Counted from the stretch's first letter, positions 16,408-24,646 are shown. The stretch: DNA of 64,000 bases from JACCVG01 sp963790245 (GCA_963790245.1 CAWBNP010000002.1:1550001-1614000); one strand, 5' to 3'. The notes: generated from the sequence alone by a model not told the origin. Made by a program: numbers and translations.

Positions 16408-16421
16408 ACCTCGAACGAGGT
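16408..16421. promoter_or_regulatory. Palindrome in the rpsF-ssb spacer
   Basis: ACCTCG-AA-CGAGGT is a six-base-pair inverted repeat about 40 bases upstream of ssb, within the 155-base gap that separates rpsF from ssb. It could be an operator or an mRNA hairpin. It does not match the actinobacterial LexA consensus (CGAAC-N4-GTTCG). The rest of the gap shows no ORF. Confidence 0.3.
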
Positions 16422-16523
16422 TACTCGCGGGCGATGACCGCATAACCGCAGTCAACCCAACTGTTGCCGGAACGTAGGAAAGTTTTGTCTCGCTGGAGCC
16501 GGACGCGCGGTCAGCGGTCTGAC

Positions 16524-16937
16524 TCAGGACTCGCCGTCGTCGGCGGCGGGCGCATCGGCTGCCGCGCGGGCGGCCACCGTCGTCGTCTCGGACTCGTCCT
16601 CATGCGGGCGTGCCGGCTCGCTGCGGGGCGCCGCGGGCGGGGGAGGCGAGCCGGCCTTGAGCCGAATCGTCCGGAACCGCAGCACGCCGTCGGCGATCTT
16701 GAGGTTGTGATCGAGCCGCTCCAGCAGCGGGTTCTCGCCCTCGAACTGGAACAGGTGGTAGGCCGCTTCCTTGCGGTGGTCGATCTCGAAGGTCATCCGG
16801 CGGCTGCCCCAGTCGTGCTTGCCGACGAGCGTGCCATCGGTGGTGATCGTCGACTCGACGTCGGCGAGGATCTGCTCGTGCCGGCCCTCGGGGGCTTGCG
16901 GGTCGAGCATCAGCATCAGGTCGTAGAGCGGCGCCAT
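16524..16937 (-). CDS. rpsF: 30S ribosomal protein S6 with extended acidic tail
   Basis: A 137-residue S6. The core (residues 1-95) shows LYDLMLMLDPQAPEGRHEQIL, GTLVGKHDWGSRRMTFEIDHRKEAAYHLFQFEG and LRFRTIRLK, all typical. A tail of about 40 residues follows, rich in Pro, Ala, Glu and Asp, which is longer than in most short S6 proteins and probably disordered. S6 pairs with S18 on the platform of the 30S subunit. The ATG is nine bases after a TAAGGT box with no room for a leader, so the S6:S18-binding leader structure used for autoregulation in other bacteria appears to be absent. Confidence 0.96.
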   Translation of the reverse strand: MAPLYDLMLMLDPQAPEGRHEQILADVESTITTDGTLVGKHDWGSRRMTFEIDHRKEAAYHLFQFEGENPLLERLDHNLKIADGVLRFRTIRLKAGSPPPPAAPRSEPARPHEDESETTTVAARAAADAPAADDGES

Positions 16938-16946
16938 CGGCGGTTG

Positions 16947-16952
16947 ACCTTA
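16947..16952 (-). promoter_or_regulatory. Candidate -10 box (TAAGGT) for rpsF
   Basis: TAAGGT on the - strand ends nine bases before the rpsF ATG. No Shine-Dalgarno sequence is seen, so the whole ribosomal/replication operon may start with a leaderless message. Confidence 0.5.
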
Positions 16953-17004
16953 GCGAAAGGCCTCTCTCGGGGGCGAGGAAAGCGTCACGGGCCCTTAGGG
17001 AGAC

Positions 17005-17472
17005 ATGGCACGGCGGCGTTCCGGAGGAGCTCCCGGTCTGATCGATCGGGTGCGCTGGGGCAACCTCGGGCGGTTGACCGCCGTGATCGCCGCGTGCCTG
17101 CTCTTCGTTGCGGCGCCGCGTGGTGGTGGACCCGAGGTCCCCGCCGCCGGCGCCGTCGAGGAGCCCCTTCGCTCACGGTCGCCCGAAATCGGGGAGCGGC
17201 TCGGTCCGGAGACGGGCGGGCCGCTCCCCGGTGAGGGTGTGGGGCGTGGTGGGAAACGGGGCGGTGGGAGGGATCGCGGGCGGCGCGAGGACGCGGACGG
17301 CAGCAAGAACCGGAACGGCAGCAGCAGCAAGGACAGCAGCGGCGAGCAATCAAGAACATCGGTCCAGGCGCCACTCGCTCCCCCGGCACCCGTACCCGTC
17401 GCTCCTGCCGCGCCGGCCCCTGCGTCGCCGTCAGGCTCCCAGCCGCGCCGATCGACTAGGGAATTCCTCTAG
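17005..17472 (+). CDS. Hypothetical single-pass protein with low-complexity exterior
   Basis: A 155-residue ORF. The first 23 residues are cytoplasmic and basic (MARRRSGGAPGLIDRVRWGN), residues 24-40 are hydrophobic (LTAVIAACLLFVAAP), and the remainder is low-complexity Gly/Arg/Ser then Pro/Ala (APPAPVPVAPAAPAPASP), suggesting a wall-spanning disordered tail. GGGAG stands five bases before the ATG, a plausible ribosome site. It diverges from rpsF. No enzymatic domain is present. The type II membrane topology with a Pro-Ala tail argues for a genuine gene, but such composition also arises by chance in G+C-rich DNA. Confidence 0.55.
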   Translation: MARRRSGGAPGLIDRVRWGNLGRLTAVIAACLLFVAAPRGGGPEVPAAGAVEEPLRSRSPEIGERLGPETGGPLPGEGVGRGGKRGGGRDRGRREDADGSKNRNGSSSKDSSGEQSRTSVQAPLAPPAPVPVAPAAPAPASPSGSQPRRSTREFL

Positions 17473-17532
17473 ATCGTTCGACGTGCTTCCAGGTACTGAA
17501 TGCCGTACGTGGGGGCTCAGCGAAGCCCAGAT

Positions 17533-18999
17533 CTAAGCGGGCTCCAGCGTCGCGCGCTTGCGGTCGATGTCGGCGAGCTGGTCGTCGACCCAGTCGCCGG
17601 GGTCGCGGGCGGTGACGATCTTCTTCAGCCCGGCGGCTCGCCGCCGGCGCTCCTCGGGCTCCATCGTTAGCGCGCGGAACATCGCGTCGGCCTGCTCCTG
17701 GATGTCGAACGGATTGACCGACAGCGCGAACTCGCCGAGCTCCTCGTGTGCGCCCGTGTTCTCCGACAGAAGCGACACTCCGTCGCGCTCGTTGACCAGC
17801 GGGCCCTCCTTCGCCACGAGGTTCATCCCGTCGAACATCGCGTTGACGATCAGCAGGTCGTAGTGCTTGTACTCGGCGATCGCCTCGTCGAGGTTCTCGC
17901 GCAGCTTGAGCTGGATCGGCATCCAGTCGGTCGAGCCGTGGCGGTGGTTGACGACAGCGACCAGTGCCTCGATCCGCTCGAGGTACTCCTGGTACTCGGG
18001 CACGTCCTGCCGCGAGGGCACGAGATGAGCGATGAAGGTGACCCGCTCTGCGAACTCCGGGTGCTGTGAGAGGAACAGGTCGAAGGCGGTGAAGCCGCGC
18101 AAGATGTTCTTCGACAGGTCAGCCCGATCGACCCGCAGGATCAGGTGCTCGCGTCGACGGCGGAGGATCTCGGCCTCGTACTCGGCGACTGTCTCGCGTT
18201 TGGCGCTGCGCTCGAAGCTCTCCGCCGAGATCGGAAGCGGGTAGGCCCGGACCCATACCTCGCGCCCGTCGAAGTGGACGATCCCCGCCTGCTCGTCGAC
18301 CTCGAAATCGAACAGTTCGCGGCAGCAGAGCAGGAAGTTGCGCCGGTAGGCGCGGGTGTGAAAGGAGACGATGTCGTTGGAGAGGATCCCCTCGAAAAGG
18401 TCCTGTCGCATCTCGCGCGGCAGGACTCGCCAGGCGTCGGGCTGGGTCCATGGGATGTGGATGAAGTGGTGCAGGAACACATCGGGCCGGTGCGCCCGGA
18501 TCGTGCGCGGGGCGAGGTAGAGGTGGTAGTCGTGGAGCATCACGACGGCTCCGTCGCCCTGGATCTCGTCGAGCACCGCGTTCGCGAGATCGTCGTTGAC
18601 GACCTTGTAGCCATGCTCGTAGGCCTCGACCTCGTTGCTGCGGATGTCCGGCGCGTTGGACAGGTCCCAGAGGTAGTGCTGGATGAACCAGAGCATCGGG
18701 TTGGCGACGACGTTGTAGAACTGGTCGTAGGCCTCCGGATCGCTCTCGACCAGGCGGATTCGGTAGGTCGTTCCGTCGACCTCGCAGCCGAACGAGCGCC
18801 CGCCGTGCTCGGCCGCCGCCTCGGCGTCCTCGGGCGTCATGCAGGACGCCACCCAGAGGGCGTCGCGATGGTTGACGAGCCCCGTCAGCGCGGTCACCAG
18901 ACCACCACCGCCGCGGCTCGGGGTGAGCTCGCCGGCCGCGTCGCGCTCGAACGTCGCAGGACCGCGGTTGGACACCAGGACCAGGGGGGTTTCACTCAC
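17533..18999 (-). CDS. otsA: Trehalose-6-phosphate synthase (GT20)
   Basis: A 488-residue GT-B glycosyltransferase of family 20. VSNRGPATFERD and SRGGGGLVTAL form the N-terminal donor/acceptor loop; MLHDYHLYLAPRTIRAHRPDV and FHHFIHIPWTQPDAWRVLP are the central signature; and NAMFDGMNLVAKEGPLVN with SENTGAHEELG make up the nucleotide-binding site. Trehalose-6-phosphate synthase joins UDP-glucose and glucose-6-phosphate; glucosylglycerol-phosphate synthases share these features and are an alternative. No phosphatase (otsB) is next to it. The GTG start is six bases after TACCCT. Confidence 0.9.
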   Translation of the reverse strand: MSETPLVLVSNRGPATFERDAAGELTPSRGGGGLVTALTGLVNHRDALWVASCMTPEDAEAAAEHGGRSFGCEVDGTTYRIRLVESDPEAYDQFYNVVANPMLWFIQHYLWDLSNAPDIRSNEVEAYEHGYKVVNDDLANAVLDEIQGDGAVVMLHDYHLYLAPRTIRAHRPDVFLHHFIHIPWTQPDAWRVLPREMRQDLFEGILSNDIVSFHTRAYRRNFLLCCRELFDFEVDEQAGIVHFDGREVWVRAYPLPISAESFERSAKRETVAEYEAEILRRRREHLILRVDRADLSKNILRGFTAFDLFLSQHPEFAERVTFIAHLVPSRQDVPEYQEYLERIEALVAVVNHRHGSTDWMPIQLKLRENLDEAIAEYKHYDLLIVNAMFDGMNLVAKEGPLVNERDGVSLLSENTGAHEELGEFALSVNPFDIQEQADAMFRALTMEPEERRRRAAGLKKIVTARDPGDWVDDQLADIDRKRATLEPA

Positions 19000-19005
19000 A
19001 GGCGG

Positions 19006-19011
19006 AGGGTA
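19006..19011 (-). promoter_or_regulatory. Candidate -10 box (TACCCT) for otsA
   Basis: TACCCT on the - strand ends six bases before the otsA GTG. The tandem hairpin repeat begins only about 20 bases further upstream, so the -35 region of this promoter lies next to or inside the repeat. Confidence 0.45.
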
Positions 19012-19029
19012 CCTGCGCGCGCTCTCGAG

Positions 19030-19174
19030 CTCAGCGACAGCGCACCGGATGGGACCGGCGTCGCGTGCTGAGGACCCCGGTGGGGTCTCAGCGACAGCGC
19101 ACCGGATGGGACCGGCGTCGCGTGCTGAGGACCCCGGTGGGGTCTCAGCGAGAAGGGGCCCCCGGTGGGTCTCA
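19030..19174. repeat. Tandem hairpin repeat array A (57-base period, two units plus a partial)
   Basis: Units 19030-19086 and 19087-19143 are identical; a third, partly diverged unit begins at 19144 and runs to the stop of the anti-sigma-like gene. Each unit has the hairpin GACCCC-ggt-GGGGTC and a second inverted repeat CCGG-atggga-CCGG. Read on the - strand the unit shares its first 14 bases (ACCCCACCGGGGTC) and the ACGCGACG block with the array at 32306. The array fills the gap between the - strand anti-sigma-like gene and otsA. Likely action is as a terminator or mRNA-end stabiliser. Confidence 0.85.
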
Positions 19175-19555
19175 GCCGGCGTGCTTGGTCAGCCGGATCG
19201 ACGTGTCGTCGCGCTCGACCGTGTCGACGGTCGCATCGATGATCGCCTGCCCGAGACTCTGCTCCTCCTCGGTGAGGCTAGGCCCGCCCGGACAGCTGAC
19301 CTCGGCGTTGAGCGCCTTCTCGTCGATGCTGAAATCGAACGACAAGCGGGTTCCGGCCTCGCAGCCGTCGAGGCTGCCGTCACCGACGAATGCGGTCGCG
19401 GCCTCAGTCACCGCGAGCTTGAAGTCGTCGACCTCGCCGGGGTCGAGGGCACTCATCCGTCCTACTCCCGAGAGCGCGAGCCGGCCGAGCAGCACATACT
19501 CGGGCCTGGCCGGGACTGTCAGGCGGACGTGCGAATTGTCGATCGGAACGACCAC
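19172..19555 (-). CDS. Anti-sigma-factor-like GHKL protein, degenerate ATP site
   Basis: A 127-residue protein resembling RsbW/SpoIIAB ATP-binding regulators: RLTVPARPEYVLLGRLALSG at the start and DDFKLAVTEAATAF as the helix that normally carries the N-box. In active members that helix reads E-A-x-x-N; here the Asn position is Ala. The usual G1 (DxGxG) and G2 boxes are also absent. The protein may therefore bind a partner without ATP hydrolysis or kinase activity. It starts (GTG) 36 bases after the histidine-kinase stop and could be part of the same regulatory unit. The CAGAAT box six bases before the GTG may provide its own promoter. Confidence 0.7.
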   Translation of the reverse strand: MVVPIDNSHVRLTVPARPEYVLLGRLALSGVGRMSALDPGEVDDFKLAVTEAATAFVGDGSLDGCEAGTRLSFDFSIDEKALNAEVSCPGGPSLTEEEQSLGQAIIDATVDTVERDDTSIRLTKHAG

Positions 19556-19591
19556 AGCTGCATTCTGCCCGCTTTCCAGCGTGACAAACGC

Positions 19592-21031
19592 TCAGGCCGC
19601 CGGCAGAGTGAGCCGGAAGCGCGTTCCCGATGGGCTGGAGTCCAGCGCGAGGCTGGCCTCCATCCGCTCGGCGAGCTCCTTCGCGATCGCGAGTCCCAGT
19701 CCCGAGCCGCTCGCGGCGTCGCCCGTGAAGAAGCGATCGAAGACGCGCACCTGGGTGTCCGGATCGAGCCCGTCGCCGCTGTCGGTCACCGACAGCTCGG
19801 CGTGACCGTTGTCGCTCCGCGCCGCGATCGTGATCGGTGTGCCATCCGGTGTGTGGCGCAGCGCGTTGTCGAGCAGGATCCGCATGATCTGTGCGACGCG
19901 AACCGGGTCGCACCAGGCGGCCACGCCCTCGACCGGCAGCTCCCTGACGACCTCGCTGTGGTGGAGGTCGGCGGCCGGCTCGAACTCCGAGGCGATCGTG
20001 CGGGCGAGCTCCGACAGGTCGACCGATTCGGGGTGCAGCTCGATCGACCCGGCGTCGAGTTGGGAAAGATCGAGCAACTCGACGGAGAGCTTGCGCAGAC
20101 GGTCGGTCTGGTCGCGCATCTGGCGGATGAACTTTCTGCGCGTCTGCTCGTCGAGATTCTCGCTCTCGAGCAGCTCGGCGAAGCCGGCGAGCGAGAAGAT
20201 CGGGGTGCGCAGTTCGTGGGAGGCGTTGGCGATGAAGTCGCGTCGGGCGCGGTCGAGCCGCTCGAGCTGGTCCTTCATGTCGTTGAAGGTTCGCGTCAGC
20301 TGGCCGAGCTCGTCGGCGGAATCGATTGGGAGCGACTCGATCACCTGACCCGCTGCGACCGCGTTCGCGGCACGCTCGAGCCGCCGGACGCGGCGGGCGA
20401 GGGCGTTGGCGACCGCGTAGCCGCCGAGCAGCGCGATCACGCCGGCAATCACGCCCGCGATCAGGATCTGACCCCGCACAACGGCGACCGCTCCCGCGAC
20501 GTCATCGAGCGAGCGGGAGTAGAGAACGACCCACTCGACCGTCTTCAGACGGCCGACCAGCGATCGGGCGCTCTGGGCAACGCGCTCGCCGGCGTTGGTC
20601 CCGACCCCTTCGACCGGCTCTTGGGCGACCGCGGCGCGCCGGGCGGTATCGCCGCTGACGGTGACCTCGAGCGCCGGCCGCAGGGAGTCGGCAATGACCC
20701 TCAGTTCGGGCGGCTGGGCGGGCTCGCGGTTTACCCGGTAGAGGGTGACGGTTGCGCTGCTGCGGTCGGCGACGCGACGGACGCGGTCCTCGAGCTCGTC
20801 GACCAGTACGACGCCGTTGGTGAACTTCGGCTCGAGCTTGTCGATCAACGTGCGGAGTTCGCCGATCGTTCGCTCACCCGCCTGGCCGATGGCGACCAGC
20901 GATTGCTCCTCGAGCCGCTGCTGGAGCTGCGGAACCACGTAGAAGTAGGTCGAGCTGAACGCGAGCGCGATGATCGCCGCGAACAGCAGCGAGATCTTGT
21001 TCGCGAGAGTTACGGGCCGCATCGATCTCAC
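19592..21031 (-). CDS. Membrane sensor histidine kinase
   Basis: A 479-residue HPK1-type kinase. Membrane helices at residues 11-33 and 188-210 bracket an extracytoplasmic sensing domain of about 155 residues. A HAMP domain follows (VANALARRVRRLERAANAVAAG), then the dimerisation helix with the phosphorylated His272 in FIANASHELRTPI, and a HATPase domain with the N-box LLDNALRHTPDG, G1 DSGDGLD and G2 GSGLGLAIAKELAERM. It lies 36 bases downstream of the response-regulator gene on the same strand, forming a standard two-component pair. The stimulus is unknown; the sensor domain has no recognised fold. Confidence 0.93.
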   Translation of the reverse strand: MRSMRPVTLANKISLLFAAIIALAFSSTYFYVVPQLQQRLEEQSLVAIGQAGERTIGELRTLIDKLEPKFTNGVVLVDELEDRVRRVADRSSATVTLYRVNREPAQPPELRVIADSLRPALEVTVSGDTARRAAVAQEPVEGVGTNAGERVAQSARSLVGRLKTVEWVVLYSRSLDDVAGAVAVVRGQILIAGVIAGVIALLGGYAVANALARRVRRLERAANAVAAGQVIESLPIDSADELGQLTRTFNDMKDQLERLDRARRDFIANASHELRTPIFSLAGFAELLESENLDEQTRRKFIRQMRDQTDRLRKLSVELLDLSQLDAGSIELHPESVDLSELARTIASEFEPAADLHHSEVVRELPVEGVAAWCDPVRVAQIMRILLDNALRHTPDGTPITIAARSDNGHAELSVTDSGDGLDPDTQVRVFDRFFTGDAASGSGLGLAIAKELAERMEASLALDSSPSGTRFRLTLPAA

Positions 21032-21067
21032 AGCCTGACCGATCGCTTCGCGCGCCGCCTCAGCTTC

Positions 21068-21784
21068 TCAGCCGTCGCGGAAGTGGTAGCCGACGCCTCG
21101 ATCGGTGACCAGCAGCTGCGGGTCATGTGGGTTCTCCTCGAGCTTCTCGCGCAGGTGGCGAATATGGACGTCGATCGTCCGGGGATCTCGGAACGCCGAG
21201 TCGCCCCAGATCCGCTCGAGCAGCTGGGCGCGGGAGAGCACCCGCCCGGGACCGCGCGCTAGGGCGACGAGGATCTCAAACTCGACGTAGGTCAGCCTGA
21301 CGGAGGCTCCCCGCACCTCGACCGAGCGCTTGGAGAGATCGATCCGGAGGTCATCGCGTTCAATCGGCTCCTCCTCCGTCTCCCCGTTGGGCTCGCCGAG
21401 CTGCTCGCCGCGCTCGGCCCGTCGCAGGACGGCCTTCACGCGGCTGGTGAACTCGCGCACGGAGAATGGCTTGGTGATGTAGTCGTCGGCTCCGAGTTCG
21501 AGCCCCAGCACCGTGTCGATCTCCTCGGTTTTGGCGGTCAGCATGATGATCGGGACGCTGCTCTGCGCGCGGATCTCGCGGCAGACCTCGAGGCCGTCGA
21601 CGCGGGGCAACATCAGATCCAGCACGATCAGGTCGAACTCCTGGCCGAGTGCCCGGTCGAGCGCCTCGCGCCCGTCGCGCGCGCCGACGACCTCGAAGCC
21701 CTCCTTCTCGAGCGGGTATGAGAGCAGCGTCTGGATCGATTCTTCGTCGTCGACGAGCAGAATTCGTGGGGCGGAAGGGCTCAT
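21068..21784 (-). CDS. OmpR/PhoB-family response regulator
   Basis: A 238-residue regulator. The receiver domain has acidic pair Asp12-Asp13, the phosphoacceptor Asp56 (DLIVLDLMLP), Thr/Ser at MLTAK and Lys105 (ITKPF). After a Glu-rich linker (GEPNGETEEEP) comes a winged-helix DNA-binding domain ending with RTIDVHIRHLREKLEENP and VTDRGVGYHF. The layout is typical of PhoB/MtrA/RegX3-like regulators. A TACAAT hexamer some 40 bases upstream of the ATG could be its -10 element, so unlike many neighbours it may have a short leader. Confidence 0.95.
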   Translation of the reverse strand: MSPSAPRILLVDDEESIQTLLSYPLEKEGFEVVGARDGREALDRALGQEFDLIVLDLMLPRVDGLEVCREIRAQSSVPIIMLTAKTEEIDTVLGLELGADDYITKPFSVREFTSRVKAVLRRAERGEQLGEPNGETEEEPIERDDLRIDLSKRSVEVRGASVRLTYVEFEILVALARGPGRVLSRAQLLERIWGDSAFRDPRTIDVHIRHLREKLEENPHDPQLLVTDRGVGYHFRDG

Positions 21785-21827
21785 TCGGGCGGGCGAGACC
21801 CTGTGAGGGCGCTCGCTCGAGAGATTG

Positions 21828-21868
21828 TAGGTTGAGTCTCGATGCCCCCATCCGCGCCAGCGACGTGA
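21828..21868 (+). promoter_or_regulatory. Candidate -10 box and eight-residue upstream ORF before the M28-like gene
   Basis: TAGGTT (21828-21833) is eight bases before an ATG at 21842. That ATG opens an ORF of eight codons (MPPSAPAT) ending with the TGA at 21866-21868, which overlaps the GTG start of the M28-like gene (GTGA). This arrangement would make a leaderless message whose first cistron is a leader peptide, with re-initiation at the main start. The in-frame TTG at 21832 is an alternative start for the large protein. Confidence 0.35.
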
Positions 21869-23643
21869 TCGAGCCCAGGCTCTACAGGGCCGCGTTCATT
21901 CCCGCGCTGCTGGCGCTGATCGTGGTTGCCTTCTCGCTTCAGAACCGTCCTCCTGTCCTTCCTCGGGATTCCGCAGCCGACATCCTCTTCGACGAGCAGG
22001 TCGCCGCGGCTTCGGCCGCACGGATCGCGCGCACGTTCGGCGATCGCCGCCCGGGCTCACCGGGCGATATCGCGGCTGCCGAGGAGGTCTCCTCAGAGCT
22101 CGCGATGCTCGGCTTCGATGTGAGCAGGGACGAGTTCGCCGTCGGCGACGCGAACCTCGTCAACGTTGTCGCGACCCGAACCGGCGCCGACCGCGACCAG
22201 ATCGTCGTGATGGCGCCACGTGACGCACGCGAAGGTCCGGAGGCGACCGGCAGCGCCTCCGACACAGCCACCCTGATCGAGCTCGGCCGAGCTCTGCAGG
22301 GTCGTGCGCCGACCAAGACGCTCGTACTGGTCTCGGTCGATGGGAGCTCGCTCGGACAGGCCGGAGTCCGCAGATTCATCGAGACCGCCGAGGACGCGAG
22401 CCAGATCGAGGCGGTCCTGACGCTCTCCCAGCTCGGCGCAAACCCTCCGTCACGGCCGGCGCTGGTCGCCTGGTCGGAGGATTTCCGTCGCGGCAACCTG
22501 GCGCTCGAGTTGACGACGAGGCAGGCGTTGCGCACGGAGTTCCCGGATCTCTCCGGCCCACCGGGGATCATCGATCAGATCGCTCGGCTTGCCCTTCCGA
22601 TCGCCCCGGGCGCCCAGGGGCTGTTGCTTGGTAGCGGTTATGACGCGGTGCGGATCTCCGGGGCCGGCGAGCTCGGAGCGCCCGACGCGGGCGGCGCGCC
22701 CGATCCGGAGCGGCTCGGCCAGTTCGGGCGGTCGATGCTGCAGGCGGTCTCGGCGCTCGATGCGGGTGAGCTCGCGCCACAGCTCCAGCGCAGCTACGTG
22801 ACGGTCGGGCGCAAGGTCCTGCCGGGGTGGGCGGTCGGCCTGCTGGGCATCGCGTTGATCCTGCCGGCCCTGATCGCCTCGATCGACGCGATCGCGCGCG
22901 CCCGCCGCCGCGCCGAGCCGGTCGGCGCGTGGTTCGCATGGCTGGCGCGCTGCTGCTCGCCGTTCGTCGCCGCGCTGGCTGTCGGCCTGCTGCTGGGTCT
23001 GGCTGGGCTCGCGCTGGCGCCCGCATCGGGCGCGCCCTCTCCGGAGGCCGCCGCCCTCGACGCCGGTGCGGTCGTGATGATCTTGCTGCTCGGGGCGATC
23101 GTGGTCGGCGGCTGGATCCTGCTCAAGCCGCTCCAGATCCTGGGTCGCGGGCTGGCGCTCGATCCGGGCATACCGGGGGCGGGCGTCGCGCTTTCGCTGG
23201 CGATGTCGCTCACGTCCGTCGTCCTCTGGCTGCTCAATCCGTTCGCCGCGTTGTTCGCAATCGTGCCACTCCACGCGTGGATGCTGGCGACGCTGGGCGA
23301 CGCGCCGATGCGCGGCCGCGCGCGCGTCGTCTTGTTCGTGCTTGGTCTGTTGCCGGCCGCCGCGCTCGGCGCCTACTACCTGCTGGCGCTGGGGCTTGAT
23401 CCGGCGACCGGAGGCTGGTACCTCGTGCTGCTGGTGACCGGAGGTCAGGTAGGGCTGCTGACAGCCTTCGTGATCAGCGTCTTCCTGGGGCTGCTCGTGT
23501 CGACCCTGACGATCGTTCTCGCCCAGATCCGTGCCGGAGCGCAGGCCGACCCCCACCCGGCGATCCGAGGCCCGGGCGGCATTGCCGGTCCCGGATCGCT
23601 CGGCACCGTCCGGTCCGGCTCGGACACGCCGAGGCGCCGCTGA
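21865..23643 (+). CDS. M28-like metallopeptidase-domain membrane protein, probably inactive
   Basis: A 592-residue protein with an N-terminal membrane anchor (residues 8-24), an extracytoplasmic M28-like domain (about 40-310) and eight or so C-terminal helices, the architecture of bacterial relatives of Fxna/ERMP1 peptidases. In active M28 enzymes the first metal ligands are in an A-H-Y-D motif and the catalytic Glu pair in A-E-E-x-G; the aligned segments here read VVMAPRDAREG and VLVSVDGSSLG, so both His and Glu-Glu are missing. It may be a receptor or scaffold. It diverges from the two-component regulator. Start uncertain (GTG 21865 or TTG 21832). Confidence 0.75.
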   Translation: MIEPRLYRAAFIPALLALIVVAFSLQNRPPVLPRDSAADILFDEQVAAASAARIARTFGDRRPGSPGDIAAAEEVSSELAMLGFDVSRDEFAVGDANLVNVVATRTGADRDQIVVMAPRDAREGPEATGSASDTATLIELGRALQGRAPTKTLVLVSVDGSSLGQAGVRRFIETAEDASQIEAVLTLSQLGANPPSRPALVAWSEDFRRGNLALELTTRQALRTEFPDLSGPPGIIDQIARLALPIAPGAQGLLLGSGYDAVRISGAGELGAPDAGGAPDPERLGQFGRSMLQAVSALDAGELAPQLQRSYVTVGRKVLPGWAVGLLGIALILPALIASIDAIARARRRAEPVGAWFAWLARCCSPFVAALAVGLLLGLAGLALAPASGAPSPEAAALDAGAVVMILLLGAIVVGGWILLKPLQILGRGLALDPGIPGAGVALSLAMSLTSVVLWLLNPFAALFAIVPLHAWMLATLGDAPMRGRARVVLFVLGLLPAAALGAYYLLALGLDPATGGWYLVLLVTGGQVGLLTAFVISVFLGLLVSTLTIVLAQIRAGAQADPHPAIRGPGGIAGPGSLGTVRSGSDTPRRR

Positions 23644-23659
23644 CCGGATTCGGATCGGA

Positions 23660-24625
23660 TCAGTGGTGCTCGTACCCGCGCAGCTCCCGGTCCTCGCCGT
23701 TCTCCCCGACCAGGCGAACTCCGGCGCCGTTCTGGACCGCCCCGATCCAGGTGACGGTCGTGCCCGTGCTCCGCGCGGCCGATTCGATCTCGGGGGCGAG
23801 CGCCGGCGCGGCGCAGACCAGCAGCTCGTAGTCATCGCCACCGGTTGCCGCGAATTCGAGCGCTTTCGCGCCGGCGACCTCCTTGACGCCTGCATCGAGC
23901 GGCAAACGAGCGAGATCGATGGTCAGCGTCACTGCGCTCTGCTCGGCGATCCGTCGCGCGTCAGCCGCCAGACCGTCGCTCAAGTCGAGCATCGCGCTCG
24001 CGCCCGCGAGTCGCGCCGCAGTGCCCGTGGCGAGCAGCGGTTGCGGGCGCAGATGGCGCTTGATCAGGCTCGCTCTGGAGCGGGGCGTAAGCGCGGCAAA
24101 CTCTCCGCCGCGCAGCACCTCGAGGCCGGCGGCTGAGCCGCCGAGCGTCCCGGTCACGCCGACCAGGTCGCCGTGCCGTGCACCAGATCGGAGGACCGGC
24201 TGGTCCTCGACCTCGAGGTGGCCGACGACGGTGATCGAGACCGACAGTGCAGGTCCTGAAGTGACATCGCCCCCTGCGATCGTCGTGTCGCACTCGGCTG
24301 CCAGAGCGACGATCGCCGCCACGAGCTCGAGCGCAGCCGGCTCGTCCAGAGCGGCCGGCAAGACGAGCGCGACGTAGGCCTCGCTCGCGGCGACCCCCAT
24401 TCCGGCGAGGTCCGACAGCGCCGTCGCGAGCGCGCGGTGCCCGATGTCGGCGGGCGAGTGCAGGCCGAGCTCGAAGTGGACACCCTCGACTACCGAGTCG
24501 ACCGAGATGCAGCTGAGCGGCCCGGAGCGCACGACCGCGCCGTCGTCGCCGGGCCCGACGAGGACCCGTCCGCCGCTCGGTGGCAGCAGTCGCTCGATTG
24601 CCTCGATCAACGCTCGTTCGGCCAC
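23660..24625 (-). CDS. thiL: Thiamine-monophosphate kinase
   Basis: A 321-residue ThiL, which phosphorylates thiamine monophosphate to the active cofactor using ATP. Signatures are GPGDDGAVV near residue 22, ISVDSVVEGVHFELGLHSPADIGHRALATALSDLAGMG (metal- and substrate-binding, shared with PurM/SelD), the TIAGGDVTSGP loop and MLDLSDGLAADARRIAEQS. The start is the GTG at 24625, which yields the usual length; the long upstream extension of the frame is antisense to the next gene and is a shadow. It diverges from a flippase-like gene with a 21-base gap. Confidence 0.93.
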   Translation of the reverse strand: MAERALIEAIERLLPPSGGRVLVGPGDDGAVVRSGPLSCISVDSVVEGVHFELGLHSPADIGHRALATALSDLAGMGVAASEAYVALVLPAALDEPAALELVAAIVALAAECDTTIAGGDVTSGPALSVSITVVGHLEVEDQPVLRSGARHGDLVGVTGTLGGSAAGLEVLRGGEFAALTPRSRASLIKRHLRPQPLLATGTAARLAGASAMLDLSDGLAADARRIAEQSAVTLTIDLARLPLDAGVKEVAGAKALEFAATGGDDYELLVCAAPALAPEIESAARSTGTTVTWIGAVQNGAGVRLVGENGEDRELRGYEHH

Positions 24626-24646
24626 CTCTACAGTCTGACTCCACCG

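Noticed and set aside
16408..16421. LexA/SOS box upstream of ssb
   Set aside because: The palindrome ACCTCG-AA-CGAGGT does not fit CGAAC-N4-GTTCG; the GTT arm is mis-spaced and ends in AC.
18839..21262. An 807-codon open frame on the + strand
   Set aside because: It is antisense to the sensor kinase and regulator genes, has the Arg/Asp/Gly/Leu-rich composition of reverse-strand frames in G+C-rich DNA and contains no domain; the - strand genes are well supported.
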